21,861 nucleotides of DNA from contig FR895490.1 of the NCBI GenBank assembly GCA_000434775.1, positions 42,236 to 64,096 on the forward strand. Direction: 5' to 3'. A program made the translations under genes and the position numbers. The notes under the pieces are model-generated. The model was not told the origin of the DNA and did not search any database. It saw only the letters and a list, made by a program, of their open reading frames with translations. Shown here piece by piece: positions 14,466-21,861 of this stretch. The stretch comes from Eggerthella sp. CAG:368. Lineage in GTDB: Bacteria > Actinomycetota > Coriobacteriia > Coriobacteriales > Eggerthellaceae. Within the stretch, counting starts at the first letter, position 1. Every line of letters starts with the position of its first letter.

Positions 14466-14482
14466 CCTGAAAGGTTTTCAGG
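14466..14482 (+). other. Small hairpin upstream of tyrA
   Basis: CCTGAAA and TTTCAGG form a perfect seven-bp stem with a GGT loop in the 87-base gap before tyrA, the largest gap within the housekeeping run. The following TGGTTTATG is not a proper T tract, so full termination is unlikely. It could mark an internal control point. Confidence 0.35.
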
Positions 14483-14522
14483 TGGTTTATGTTGGCGATC
14501 TGTATAAAAAGGGACAGTATTT

Positions 14523-15665
14523 ATGAGTACGAGATTTACTTCAGTTGTGGTTATTGGGCTTGGTTTGATTGGTGCTTCATTTGCAGGAGCCTATCATCGT
14601 GCCTATCCCGATGCCCATATAACAGGAGTGGATACTTCCTCTGAATCGCTCGAAGAAGGGTTGCGCCGTAAGTGGATTCAGGAAGCGGTACTTGCAGATG
14701 ATAAAAAAATGTTTGAAGCAATTAAGCATGCTGATCTCATTATGATTTCAACGCCTGTTTCTGCGATAGCTCAGTATTTTAAGGTTATCGCTGATGCTGA
14801 CTACAAAGGAATTGTTACCGACACCTGCTCAACAAAAGCCATCATTTCAAAACAGGCACAAGAAATTCTTACTTACCCTAATAATTACATCCCAGGGCAT
14901 CCTATGGCGGGGTCCGAAAAGAGCGGCATTGAAGGTTCAAGCGAAGATTTGTTTCAAGGTGCACACTGGGTATTGTGTCCTGACGAAAACACTCCTGCAG
15001 AGCACTTTGCCGCATTGCACGACATGCTCACGCACTTAGGAGCACGTGTTGTATCGCTTTCACGTGAATCCCACGATGAGGCTGTTGCCATTGTGAGTCA
15101 TGTTCCTCATTTCGTTGCTTCTTCCTTGGTGGAACTTGCTGTTCGTCATGCGGGAGACCAAGAAGCACTTTTTAGGTTAGCGGCTGGTGGATTTAAAGAT
15201 TCCACGCGCATTGCGGCGGGTTCTCCAGCACTTTGGACAGGAATTGCTTTTGATAATGCTACTGCCATTACGGAAGGGCTTGAGGAAGTTCAGGCTATTT
15301 TGGCTGAGTTCTCCTCTGCGCTTGCCAAGCAGGATAAACAACAATTCATTCAGTTGTTAGATAGGGCAGCTAAAGCTCGTCGTTCTTTGCCTGCAAAATG
15401 GGTTCCCAATACTGAAGACTTGCTTGAGGTGCGTATACCTCTTACTGATCGCAAAGGAATTATTGCCGAGGTTACTACCATTGCAAGTCAGGTTGGATGC
15501 AATATTCAGTCAATCGATATCGACCATATCACATCATCAAGTGCTGTTTTGAGTATGGTTTTGACTGATGAGGGTGATATCGGAAAACTCTCAACATCGT
15601 TACTTAAGGCAGGATTTAGCATCTCGTTTAATCCTCTTTTTTCAAAGGAGACTAATCATGGATAA
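14523..15665 (+). CDS. tyrA: Prephenate dehydrogenase with C-terminal ACT domain
   Basis: TyrA oxidatively decarboxylates prephenate to 4-hydroxyphenylpyruvate with NAD(P)+, on the way to tyrosine. The protein has 380 residues. The Rossmann loop VVIGLGLIGAS (residues 9-19) is followed by an acidic GVDTSSES segment. GHPMAGSEKSG carries a conserved histidine, and a helical dimerisation domain with AAGGFKDSTRIA comes next. An ACT domain from about residue 303 (VRIPLTDRKGIIAEV) should bind an amino acid, probably giving feedback control by tyrosine. There is no chorismate mutase part. AGGGA precedes the start. The stop codon overlaps the aroA start by eight bases, so the two steps of aromatic synthesis are coupled. 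Confidence 0.94.
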   Translation: MSTRFTSVVVIGLGLIGASFAGAYHRAYPDAHITGVDTSSESLEEGLRRKWIQEAVLADDKKMFEAIKHADLIMISTPVSAIAQYFKVIADADYKGIVTDTCSTKAIISKQAQEILTYPNNYIPGHPMAGSEKSGIEGSSEDLFQGAHWVLCPDENTPAEHFAALHDMLTHLGARVVSLSRESHDEAVAIVSHVPHFVASSLVELAVRHAGDQEALFRLAAGGFKDSTRIAAGSPALWTGIAFDNATAITEGLEEVQAILAEFSSALAKQDKQQFIQLLDRAAKARRSLPAKWVPNTEDLLEVRIPLTDRKGIIAEVTTIASQVGCNIQSIDIDHITSSSAVLSMVLTDEGDIGKLSTSLLKAGFSISFNPLFSKETNHG

Positions 15666-16983
15666 AGCCAACACTTCCCGTATTAATCCTCTTGGAGGCG
15701 CGCTTGACGGTGCCACAACCGTACCAGGAGATAAGTCTATTTCGCACCGCGCTGTTTTGTTTTCCGCTATGGCGCAAGGCACTTCTCGTCTTACTGGCGT
15801 GCTCGATTCTGCCGATGTACGTGCTTCAATCGCTGCGGTAAAAGCTCTTGGAGCAGAGGTTTCTATGGAACGCCAAATTGACGGATCTCTTGCTGGTGGT
15901 ATAACAGGATGGGGTGAAAAAGGCCCAAAGCAACCTGAAGCACCTATCGATTGTGCCAATTCAGGTACTACCGCACGCTTACTGATGGGCATTTTGGCTC
16001 CTTGGGATATTCGTGTTGAAATAACGGGTGATGAGTCATTGATTAAACGTCCCATGAGGCGCATTATTGCTCCTTTAATGAAGATGGGCGTTCGCTTTGA
16101 GCCTGACGCGAAAGAGAATCTTCCTATAACAGAAATTGGTAATCCTTCTCTTAAAGCCATAACCTACGATTCCCCTATGGCTTCCGCTCAACTTAAAACA
16201 GCGGTGTTGCTTGCTGGTCTTTTTGCAAAGGGAACAACGACCATCAATGAGCCTGCTATTTCGCGCAACCACACCGAACTTATGCTTCCTGAATATGGGG
16301 TAGAAGTTGGTTCGGCGTTTCGTCGTGCAAGTGTGGAAGGTCCCGTTGTTCTGAAGGCATCCGAAGTTAATGTTCCGGGCGATCCTTCTTCTGCAGCATT
16401 TCTTATTTGTGCTGCGCTTTTGAAGAAAGGCAGCTCTGTTCAGATTGAAAACGTGAGCCTAAATCCTGGTCGCGTTGGCTTTATTCGTACGCTTGAGCGT
16501 ATGGGAGCTTCCGTTGAAGTGCGCCATATAGGAACTGAAGGAAAAGAGCCTTACGGTGTTATAGAGGCTGCTTATACTGATTCTCTTGTTGGGTGTGAAA
16601 TTCCCAGTCAGCATATTGCAAGTGAAATTGACGAAATCCCTGTTTTGTCGCTAGTTGCTGCCTTTGCATCTGGTGTTACGGTATTTAGGCAGGTAAGCGA
16701 ACTTACTAAGAAAGAGTCTAATAGGCTTGAAGCAATCATTGAGGGTCTTTCTTTGCTTGGTGTTAATGCTTGGACAGAAAATGACGACCTTTTTATTGAA
16801 GGACAGCCTGATTTGGTTGTTCCTGAAGGCTTGGTTTTTGACTCCCGAAAAGATCACCGCCTTGCTATGACATGGGCATTGGTTGGCTTGTGCAAGGATT
16901 GTCCTGTTGATGTCGTTAACTTTGACTCGGTGAAGGTAAGTTTCCCTCAGTTCCTTGCAAGTCTTGAAAAGCTTGCCCAGTAA
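15658..16983 (+). CDS. aroA: 3-phosphoshikimate 1-carboxyvinyltransferase (EPSP synthase)
   Basis: AroA joins shikimate-3-phosphate and phosphoenolpyruvate in the shikimate pathway. The protein has 441 residues and shows the expected motifs: PGDKSISHR with Lys26, CANSGTTARLL with Asn101-Thr105, GDPSSAAFLICAALL, IDEIPVLSL with the catalytic Asp, and RKDHRLAMTWAL. The NSGTT form of the phosphoenolpyruvate loop (not NAGTA) is nearer to class II enzymes of Gram-positive bacteria; that class is often less sensitive to glyphosate, but this is inference. The start at 15658 has AAAGGAG seven bases upstream and overlaps the end of tyrA. An in-frame extension reaching 15568 inside tyrA lacks support. 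Confidence 0.95.
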   Translation: MDKANTSRINPLGGALDGATTVPGDKSISHRAVLFSAMAQGTSRLTGVLDSADVRASIAAVKALGAEVSMERQIDGSLAGGITGWGEKGPKQPEAPIDCANSGTTARLLMGILAPWDIRVEITGDESLIKRPMRRIIAPLMKMGVRFEPDAKENLPITEIGNPSLKAITYDSPMASAQLKTAVLLAGLFAKGTTTINEPAISRNHTELMLPEYGVEVGSAFRRASVEGPVVLKASEVNVPGDPSSAAFLICAALLKKGSSVQIENVSLNPGRVGFIRTLERMGASVEVRHIGTEGKEPYGVIEAAYTDSLVGCEIPSQHIASEIDEIPVLSLVAAFASGVTVFRQVSELTKKESNRLEAIIEGLSLLGVNAWTENDDLFIEGQPDLVVPEGLVFDSRKDHRLAMTWALVGLCKDCPVDVVNFDSVKVSFPQFLASLEKLAQ

Positions 16984-17021
16984 TTCGATGGTTCGGTAGA
17001 AAACGAGACGAAAGATTCTTC

Positions 17022-17696
17022 ATGATTATTGCGATTGATGGTCCTTCTGGGGCGGGAAAATCCACTATTGCAAAAGCGGTGGCAAAAAAAATAGGGTTTT
17101 CATGTTTGGATACGGGAGCAATGTATAGAGCTGTTGCCTATCGTGCTCTAAAAGATGGTGTTGCGCTTGATGATGCTGAACGCTTAGGGGCACTCGCTCA
17201 AGATCACATAATTTCGTTCGGTCATGACGTGGGGGATCCTGTTCCTCGTAAGGTGTATATTGATGGGGAAGACATCACTGATCTCATCAGAACAGCCGAA
17301 ATAGACAAGGCGGTTTCTCCTGTGTCGGCAACTTCTCAGGTTCGTGAAGCCCTAGTTATGCAGCAACAAACAATTGGAGCTCAGGGTAATTACGTTGTCG
17401 AAGGGCGAGATATCGGAACGGTCGTTTTTCCTGAAGCTGAACTGAAAATCTTCCTTACGGCTTCACCCGAAGAACGTGCTCACAGAAGGGTTCGTCAAAA
17501 CGTTGATCGCGGCATTGGGTCAATTAACTACGAAGAGGTTTTGGCTGATATCATCAGGCGTGATGAGATTGATTCCAATCGCACAACTTCTCCTTTGAAG
17601 CCAGCAGAAGATTCAATTCATATTGATTCAACAAATGAGTATATTGAAGCAATTATTGAAAAGATAATCACACTCGCTAAGGCAAGGATGTCATAG
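17022..17696 (+). CDS. cmk: Cytidylate kinase
   Basis: Cmk phosphorylates CMP and dCMP with ATP. The protein has 224 residues, the usual length. The P-loop is GPSGAGKST at 7-15, followed by FSCLDTGAMYRAVAYRAL, a signature of the CMP-binding region. VVEGRDIGTVVFP and FLTASPEERAHRR follow, the second matching the lid region, then RRDEIDSNR. It lies between aroA (38 bases) and a PlsC-like gene (one base), an aroA-cmk order seen in many bacteria. No strong Shine-Dalgarno is visible. Confidence 0.96.
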   Translation: MIIAIDGPSGAGKSTIAKAVAKKIGFSCLDTGAMYRAVAYRALKDGVALDDAERLGALAQDHIISFGHDVGDPVPRKVYIDGEDITDLIRTAEIDKAVSPVSATSQVREALVMQQQTIGAQGNYVVEGRDIGTVVFPEAELKIFLTASPEERAHRRVRQNVDRGIGSINYEEVLADIIRRDEIDSNRTTSPLKPAEDSIHIDSTNEYIEAIIEKIITLAKARMS

Positions 17697-17697
17697 T

Positions 17698-18522
17698 ATG
17701 GCTCAAAAACAGGGCTTTGAACGTTTCTGGGATATGTCGTTTGGAGGCAATGATACTTCAAATGACATACCGCGCGGTTTCGCTGTTTTCCTAGCGGGGC
17801 TCGTGCAGGCTCTCTGCAAGATTCTGTTTAGAATCAGCGTAAAAAACCAAGAAATCATCAGTGCGTTTAAAGGTAAAGAGCGTGGAGCGGTTATTGTTGC
17901 GCCTCATGCTTCTTATCTTGATGTCGCCATCATGTTTTTATCGGTGCGCCCAACCAAACAATGGGTTCGTTTAATCGGGCGCGATACTCTTTTTAAGGGT
18001 ATATTGGGGTGGATTCTTTCTCGCGTGGGAGCGTTTCCTATCAAACGCGATACCGCTGACAGAACCGCTATTAAACGTGCAACGAAAATGCTCAAGAACG
18101 GTGAGCTTATTGGGGTGTTTCCCGAAGGAACACGTCGTGGAAAAGGGAGCAAAACCCCCGACATCCATGGTGGTGCCGCTTTAATTGCTCGAATGGGAAA
18201 GGCTCCTCTTGTTCCCTTAGGGCTAAAAAATCTTGAGTTGGTAAAACAAAAGGGTAAGCGGGTGCGTTTTCCTCGTATCACGGCCGTGTTTGGTGAGCCA
18301 ATTTCTGTTGATGCCTTCAATTTTTTTCCAAAGGACGAACGCCTTGATGCTTGTATGTGGTATGTGCTTCGTGAATCTTTTGCTTTAAGTCACGATATTT
18401 CAGCTGAAGAAGTTGATATGGTGACACTGTTCCCTGAGTCAAAAGATTACACGGATGTTTTTTGTGACCATACAATTGAACGCGTGAATATGAATGAACT
18501 TAAAGAGTATTCCAAAGGGTAG
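17698..18522 (+). CDS. plsC: 1-acyl-sn-glycerol-3-phosphate acyltransferase (PlsC-like)
   Basis: This acyltransferase has 274 residues and makes phosphatidic acid from lysophosphatidic acid. The catalytic HX4D motif is HASYLD (His70, Asp75), and the phosphate-binding motif is FPEGTRRGKG starting at Phe141. A hydrophobic stretch near residues 25-45 probably anchors it to the membrane. The last 50 or so residues after the PlsC core are not typical and I do not recognise them. With plsY and gpsA further along, it supports a phospholipid cluster. It starts one base after the cmk stop. The cmk-plsC-ispH-der order is known to me from Clostridia and Coriobacteria-like genomes; this is from memory. 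Confidence 0.88.
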   Translation: MAQKQGFERFWDMSFGGNDTSNDIPRGFAVFLAGLVQALCKILFRISVKNQEIISAFKGKERGAVIVAPHASYLDVAIMFLSVRPTKQWVRLIGRDTLFKGILGWILSRVGAFPIKRDTADRTAIKRATKMLKNGELIGVFPEGTRRGKGSKTPDIHGGAALIARMGKAPLVPLGLKNLELVKQKGKRVRFPRITAVFGEPISVDAFNFFPKDERLDACMWYVLRESFALSHDISAEEVDMVTLFPESKDYTDVFCDHTIERVNMNELKEYSKG

Positions 18523-18527
18523 GCGCA

Positions 18528-19373
18528 ATGGGAAACCTAACAGTAAAACGAGCTAAACACGCCGGAGCTTGCTATGGTGTGCAGCGTGCTTTAGATATGA
18601 CTTACAATGTTGCCCATGAGGGAGGAAGAGTTTGGACGCTTGGTCCACTTATTCATAATCCTCGTGTGGTAAGTGAGTTAGAAGAGGAGGGTATTATTGC
18701 TGCTAATTCCGTTGATGATATTACGGAAGGATCGGTGGTAATTCGTTCTCACGGGGTAATTCCTGAAACTATCGAAGAGCTTAAGCGCCGTGGGTATAGT
18801 GTGGTAGATGCAACGTGCCCTCATGTCATGAGAGCACAGCAGGCAGCGGCAAAGCTTGCGCGCGAAGGTTACTATGTGCTTGTTATCGGCGAAGCAGGAC
18901 ATCCTGAGGTTGAAGGAATTTCTGCTCATGCGAGAGCCGCTGGTGGGGAGTGTGCCATTGTAGGAACTCCTGGTGATATTCCCGTTCAGCTTCCTGAACG
19001 CGTTGGTGTTGTTGTGCAAACGACGCAATCAAGAAAAGCGCTCAATGCGGTGCTTGGTGCTCTAGAGGAGCGGGGGATAGAGCCACTCGTTAAAGATACA
19101 ATTTGTTTTGCGACAACCCAGCGTCAAGAAGCAGCGGTTCAGCTTGCGCAAGATGCTCAGGTGATGATTGTTATTGGGGGAAGAAACTCTTCCAATACCA
19201 CACGCTTGTTTGAACTTTGCGAGCAGCACTGCGCTCATGCGTATCACATTGAAACAGTTGGGGAAATTGATCCTTCATGGTTTGAAAAGGGCATGATAGT
19301 AGGGGTGAGCGCAGGTGCTTCTACTCCTGAAAATCAAATTGATGCAGTTGTTTCGTTTTTGGAGTCCCTGTAA
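18528..19373 (+). CDS. ispH: 4-hydroxy-3-methylbut-2-enyl diphosphate reductase
   Basis: IspH makes isopentenyl and dimethylallyl diphosphate in the last step of the MEP isoprenoid pathway. The protein has 281 residues. The three cysteines that hold the iron-sulfur cluster are visible: Cys15 in AGACYGV, Cys97 in DATCPHV and Cys193 in KDTICFATTQRQ. GHPEVEG and IRSHG carry conserved substrate-binding histidines. GRNSSNTTRL with its SxN motif, and VGVSAGASTPE, complete the pattern. There is no fused S1 domain of the kind found in some Clostridia. It starts five bases after the PlsC-like gene. Confidence 0.96.
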   Translation: MGNLTVKRAKHAGACYGVQRALDMTYNVAHEGGRVWTLGPLIHNPRVVSELEEEGIIAANSVDDITEGSVVIRSHGVIPETIEELKRRGYSVVDATCPHVMRAQQAAAKLAREGYYVLVIGEAGHPEVEGISAHARAAGGECAIVGTPGDIPVQLPERVGVVVQTTQSRKALNAVLGALEERGIEPLVKDTICFATTQRQEAAVQLAQDAQVMIVIGGRNSSNTTRLFELCEQHCAHAYHIETVGEIDPSWFEKGMIVGVSAGASTPENQIDAVVSFLESL

Positions 19374-19440
19374 GAAGATCGATGAAAACCCGTGGTATTC
19401 TGGCTTTAATCGTTAAGTATATATAACAAGGAATGGTTGT

Positions 19441-20754
19441 ATGGCTTTACCTATAGTTGCTGTTGTGGGGCGTCCAAATGTGGGAAAATCTACATTTGTT
19501 AACCGCATTGCAGAAAATAATGAGGCAATCGTCCATGAGATGCGTGGTGTCACGCGCGATCGCTCGTATCATGAGGCTGATTGGAATGGTCGCGCTTTTA
19601 CCCTGATTGATACGGGCGGTATCGAAATGGGTACCGATGACGCATTTCAGGGTTCCATTCGAGCTCAAGCTATTCTTGCCACTGATGAGGCCGATGTCAT
19701 TGTTTTTTTGGTCGATGGTCGAGCTGGAATCAATGCTGACGATGAAGCGGTAGCAAGAATTTTGCGTAAAACCAAAAAGCCTGTTTTACTGGTTGTCAAT
19801 AAGCTTGATAATCCCAAAGATAATAATGCCATGTGGGAATTTATGCAGCTCGGACTTGGTGAACCGTGGCCTGTTTCTTCTTTGCACGGTACGGGTACGG
19901 GCGATCTTCTTGATGAAGTAGTTGGCTATTTTCCTGATGAAATATCAGAAGAAGAAGCTGATCTTGGAGCTATCAACGTTGCTATTATTGGTCGTCCTAA
20001 TGCGGGTAAATCTTCGCTTACCAATAAGCTAACCAATAACGATCGTTCTATTGTTTCTGATGTTGCGGGTACCACACGTGATGCCATCGATACTACTATC
20101 TGTCACGAAGGTACGTATTACACTATCGTCGATACTGCCGGTCTACGTCGCAAGAGTGTTATTGATGAAGATGTTGAATACTATGGCTTTGTTCGCGCAA
20201 TGCGCGCGATTGATCGTGCCGAAGTGGTTCTTCTGGTGATTGACTCCACGCTTGGCTTAACTGACCAAGATCAGCGTGTTGCTGGCATGGCGGCTGAACG
20301 TGGTTGTGCGATGGTTATCATTTTGAATAAGTGGGATCTTGTTGAAGGTCCTGATAAAAAGGCAGAGATTCGAGAGCGTATTGAAGACAGGCTTACCTAT
20401 GTTGGATATGCTCCAGTAATTGCCATTTCCGCGCTTTCCGGAAAAAACGTTCATCGTATTTGGAATGCGATTGATCAGGCGTATGCTAATTATTGTTGCA
20501 GTATTTCTACCAGCAAACTTAATAATTGGTTACAGGAAATTCGTGATTTTGGTCACACTATTTCTAAGGGTAAGAAAATCCTGAAGATGAAGTATGTAAC
20601 GCAAACATCCACGATGCCTCCGCAGTTTACCTTCTTCTGCAATCATCCCGATATTATCGAACCATCGTTTGAGCGGTATCTCGAAAATCGCTTACGCTCC
20701 CATTTCGATTTAACGGGAACACCTATCCGTTTAAAGTTCAAGCGAAAGGACTAA
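19441..20754 (+). CDS. der: Ribosome biogenesis GTPase Der (EngA)
   Basis: Der is a tandem GTPase needed for 50S subunit assembly. The protein has 437 residues, as usual. GTPase 1 has GRPNVGKST at 10-18, DTGG and NKLD; GTPase 2 has GRPNAGKSS from Gly184, DTAGLRRKS and NKWD. The C-terminal KH-like domain contains PPQFTFFCNHP and ends with TPIRLKFKRKD. AAGGAA lies about ten bases before ATG. The 67 bases after ispH hold AT-rich sequence (TATATATAAC) that could include a -10 element, but I cannot find a matching -35. plsY follows after six bases. Confidence 0.97.
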   Translation: MALPIVAVVGRPNVGKSTFVNRIAENNEAIVHEMRGVTRDRSYHEADWNGRAFTLIDTGGIEMGTDDAFQGSIRAQAILATDEADVIVFLVDGRAGINADDEAVARILRKTKKPVLLVVNKLDNPKDNNAMWEFMQLGLGEPWPVSSLHGTGTGDLLDEVVGYFPDEISEEEADLGAINVAIIGRPNAGKSSLTNKLTNNDRSIVSDVAGTTRDAIDTTICHEGTYYTIVDTAGLRRKSVIDEDVEYYGFVRAMRAIDRAEVVLLVIDSTLGLTDQDQRVAGMAAERGCAMVIILNKWDLVEGPDKKAEIRERIEDRLTYVGYAPVIAISALSGKNVHRIWNAIDQAYANYCCSISTSKLNNWLQEIRDFGHTISKGKKILKMKYVTQTSTMPPQFTFFCNHPDIIEPSFERYLENRLRSHFDLTGTPIRLKFKRKD

Positions 20755-20760
20755 TCTAAC

Positions 20761-21411
20761 ATGGCACTGGCGCCTGCCCTTATTCTTCTTTTTCTCGTGA
20801 CGTTTTTATTGGGCTCTGTTCCGTGGGGTTTGGTTATATCCCGTGTGGTTTTCCATAAAGATATTCGCAAAGAAGGATCGGGAAACATTGGAACTACTAA
20901 CGCGATGCGCTCTTTGGGTAAAGTGGGGGGTGTAAGTGTGTTTGTTCTTGATTTTGGTAAAGGTGTACTCTCGGGATTTCTCGCTACCGTTTGCTCTACG
21001 TATGTTCTTGTTGATGTAACTGATGTTCTTGCGGGAATTTGTCTTGCAATTTCATTTATGGGCTGTACGCTCGGTCACATTTACTCTCCTTGGCTTAAAT
21101 TTCATGGAGGAAAGGGCATTGCGGTTGCGGTGGGTGCCCTGTTTTTCATGTACGGAATTCCAGGGGCAGTCATTGAGCTCGGGCTTTTTGCCATTCTGGT
21201 TGTTGTCACGCGTTATGTTTCGGTCGGTTCTATTGCGGCAGCTCTTTTGTGCCCATTTCTCTCGCTTTATTTTTACAGCGGAAATTGGGTGGCAATTGTA
21301 ATAATCACCTTCACCGCCCTTAATGTTGTGTTTGCTCATCGTGAAAATATTTCACGTCTGCTCAATCATTGTGAAAACAAAATTGGTTCCAAGAAGGAGA
21401 AAGCGTCATGA
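20761..21411 (+). CDS. plsY: Acyl-phosphate:glycerol-3-phosphate acyltransferase PlsY
   Basis: PlsY transfers an acyl group from acyl-phosphate to glycerol-3-phosphate at the inner face of the membrane. The protein has 216 residues with several membrane segments. The family motifs are GSVPWGLVISR near the N-terminus, KEGSGNIGTTNAMR with the catalytic serine region, FDFGKG-like DFGKGVLSG, and FHGGKGIAVAVG. AAAGGA precedes the start. Its stop codon overlaps the gpsA start (ATGA), so the acyl acceptor-making enzyme GpsA and PlsY are coupled. Confidence 0.96.
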   Translation: MALAPALILLFLVTFLLGSVPWGLVISRVVFHKDIRKEGSGNIGTTNAMRSLGKVGGVSVFVLDFGKGVLSGFLATVCSTYVLVDVTDVLAGICLAISFMGCTLGHIYSPWLKFHGGKGIAVAVGALFFMYGIPGAVIELGLFAILVVVTRYVSVGSIAAALLCPFLSLYFYSGNWVAIVIITFTALNVVFAHRENISRLLNHCENKIGSKKEKAS

Positions 21412-21861
21412 AAGTAGCAGTGGTAGGTGCTGGTTCGTGGGGTACTGCTCTTGCTCAGAATCTTGCTCTTGCTGGTAACGAAGTTGTTATGTGGGCGCGC
21501 AAGAAAGAAGTCGCTCAAACGATAACGCAGAAACATTTCAATCCGCGCTATCTCAGTAACGTCGAGTTATCTCACTCCATTTCTGCAACTGATTGCTTAG
21601 CGGAATGCATGCAGGGCGTTCAGGCTGTTGTTATCGTTGTTCCTTCCCGATTGGTTCGTCAATTTGCCGGCGACTTAAAGCCATATCTTTGTGACGAGAT
21701 ACCTATCGTTATTTGTTCTAAGGGTGTTGAAGAGAATACAGGTCTTTTACCGCTTGAAGTTTTTTCTGAGGTAGTGGGTTCTGTTGAAAGGTTAGCCGCG
21801 CTCTCTGGTCCTAACCATGCCGAAGAGGTCATCCTTGGTCTTCCTGCTGCAACGGTTATAG
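21408..21861 (+). CDS. gpsA: Glycerol-3-phosphate dehydrogenase [NAD(P)+] (3' end missing)
   Basis: The visible 151 residues begin MKVAVVGAGSWGTALAQNLA, with the NAD(P)-binding GAGSWG at 7-12. Further on come VIVVPSRLVRQF and CSKGVEENTG, and LSGPNHAEEV, which matches the GPSxAxE-type motif of GpsA. The gene reduces dihydroxyacetone phosphate to glycerol-3-phosphate, the substrate for PlsY. AAGGAG lies eight bases upstream of the ATG, which overlaps the plsY stop. The gene runs off the right edge with no frameshift in the part seen. Confidence 0.95.
   Translation, partial: MKVAVVGAGSWGTALAQNLALAGNEVVMWARKKEVAQTITQKHFNPRYLSNVELSHSISATDCLAECMQGVQAVVIVVPSRLVRQFAGDLKPYLCDEIPIVICSKGVEENTGLLPLEVFSEVVGSVERLAALSGPNHAEEVILGLPAATVI

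Noticed and set aside
15568..15657. Upstream extension of aroA inside tyrA
   Set aside because: The ATG at 15658 has AAAGGAG at good spacing and family homology begins soon after it; the extension is an overlap of frames.

Overview
The window looks like a stretch of bacterial chromosome of moderate G+C (mid-40s percent, judged by eye). Gene content and order suggest an anaerobic or microaerophilic Actinomycetota of the class Coriobacteriia, perhaps Eggerthellales. The clues are a FixABCX electron-transfer system beside acyl-CoA dehydrogenase-family reductases, then a long co-directional housekeeping run (ABC-F, trmL, M50 protease, scpA, scpB, rluB-like, tyrA, aroA, cmk, plsC-like, ispH, der, plsY, gpsA). 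The taxonomic call is inference from memory of such gene neighbourhoods and is not certain. I saw no tRNA or rRNA genes, insertion sequences, CRISPR arrays or prophage genes.

Left part (1-7600) is a redox and energy block. It starts with the 3' part of a GlcD-type FAD-linked 2-hydroxyacid dehydrogenase, which ends at a terminator that converges with the terminator of a minus-strand acyl-CoA dehydrogenase gene (1219-2442). That gene is divergent, across a 491-base intergenic region, from a second, CaiA-like acyl-CoA dehydrogenase (2934-4103). The second gene is followed by fixA, fixB, fixC and fixX. Together these could move electrons from a reduced carrier through the FixAB flavoprotein to an acyl-CoA dehydrogenase-type enoyl-CoA reductase, or between that reductase and the quinone pool and ferredoxin through FixCX. 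Hairpins lie between caiA-like and fixA and between fixB and fixC, so the block is probably expressed in graded steps.

The most striking non-coding feature is the divergent intergenic region. It contains two mirror-image promoter arms, each about 112 bases long (2495-2606 and 2762-2873). They share a perfect 17-base element overlapping the -35 region, a second box about 32-33 bases further upstream, and a conserved 23-base element near the predicted transcription start (18 of 23 identical). The two enzymes they drive are only distantly related, so the promoters are much more alike than the proteins. This points to a shared regulator.

Middle (7600-8660) holds a LysR-type regulator as a single gene between two good terminators. 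Right part (8727-21861) is a run of 14 plus-strand genes with short gaps or overlaps and no convincing terminator inside. It covers ribosome-associated ATPase function, tRNA and rRNA modification, membrane proteolysis, chromosome segregation (ScpAB), aromatic amino acid synthesis (TyrA, AroA), nucleotide metabolism (Cmk), phospholipid synthesis (PlsC-like, PlsY, GpsA), isoprenoid synthesis (IspH) and ribosome assembly (Der). gpsA is cut by the right edge of the window.
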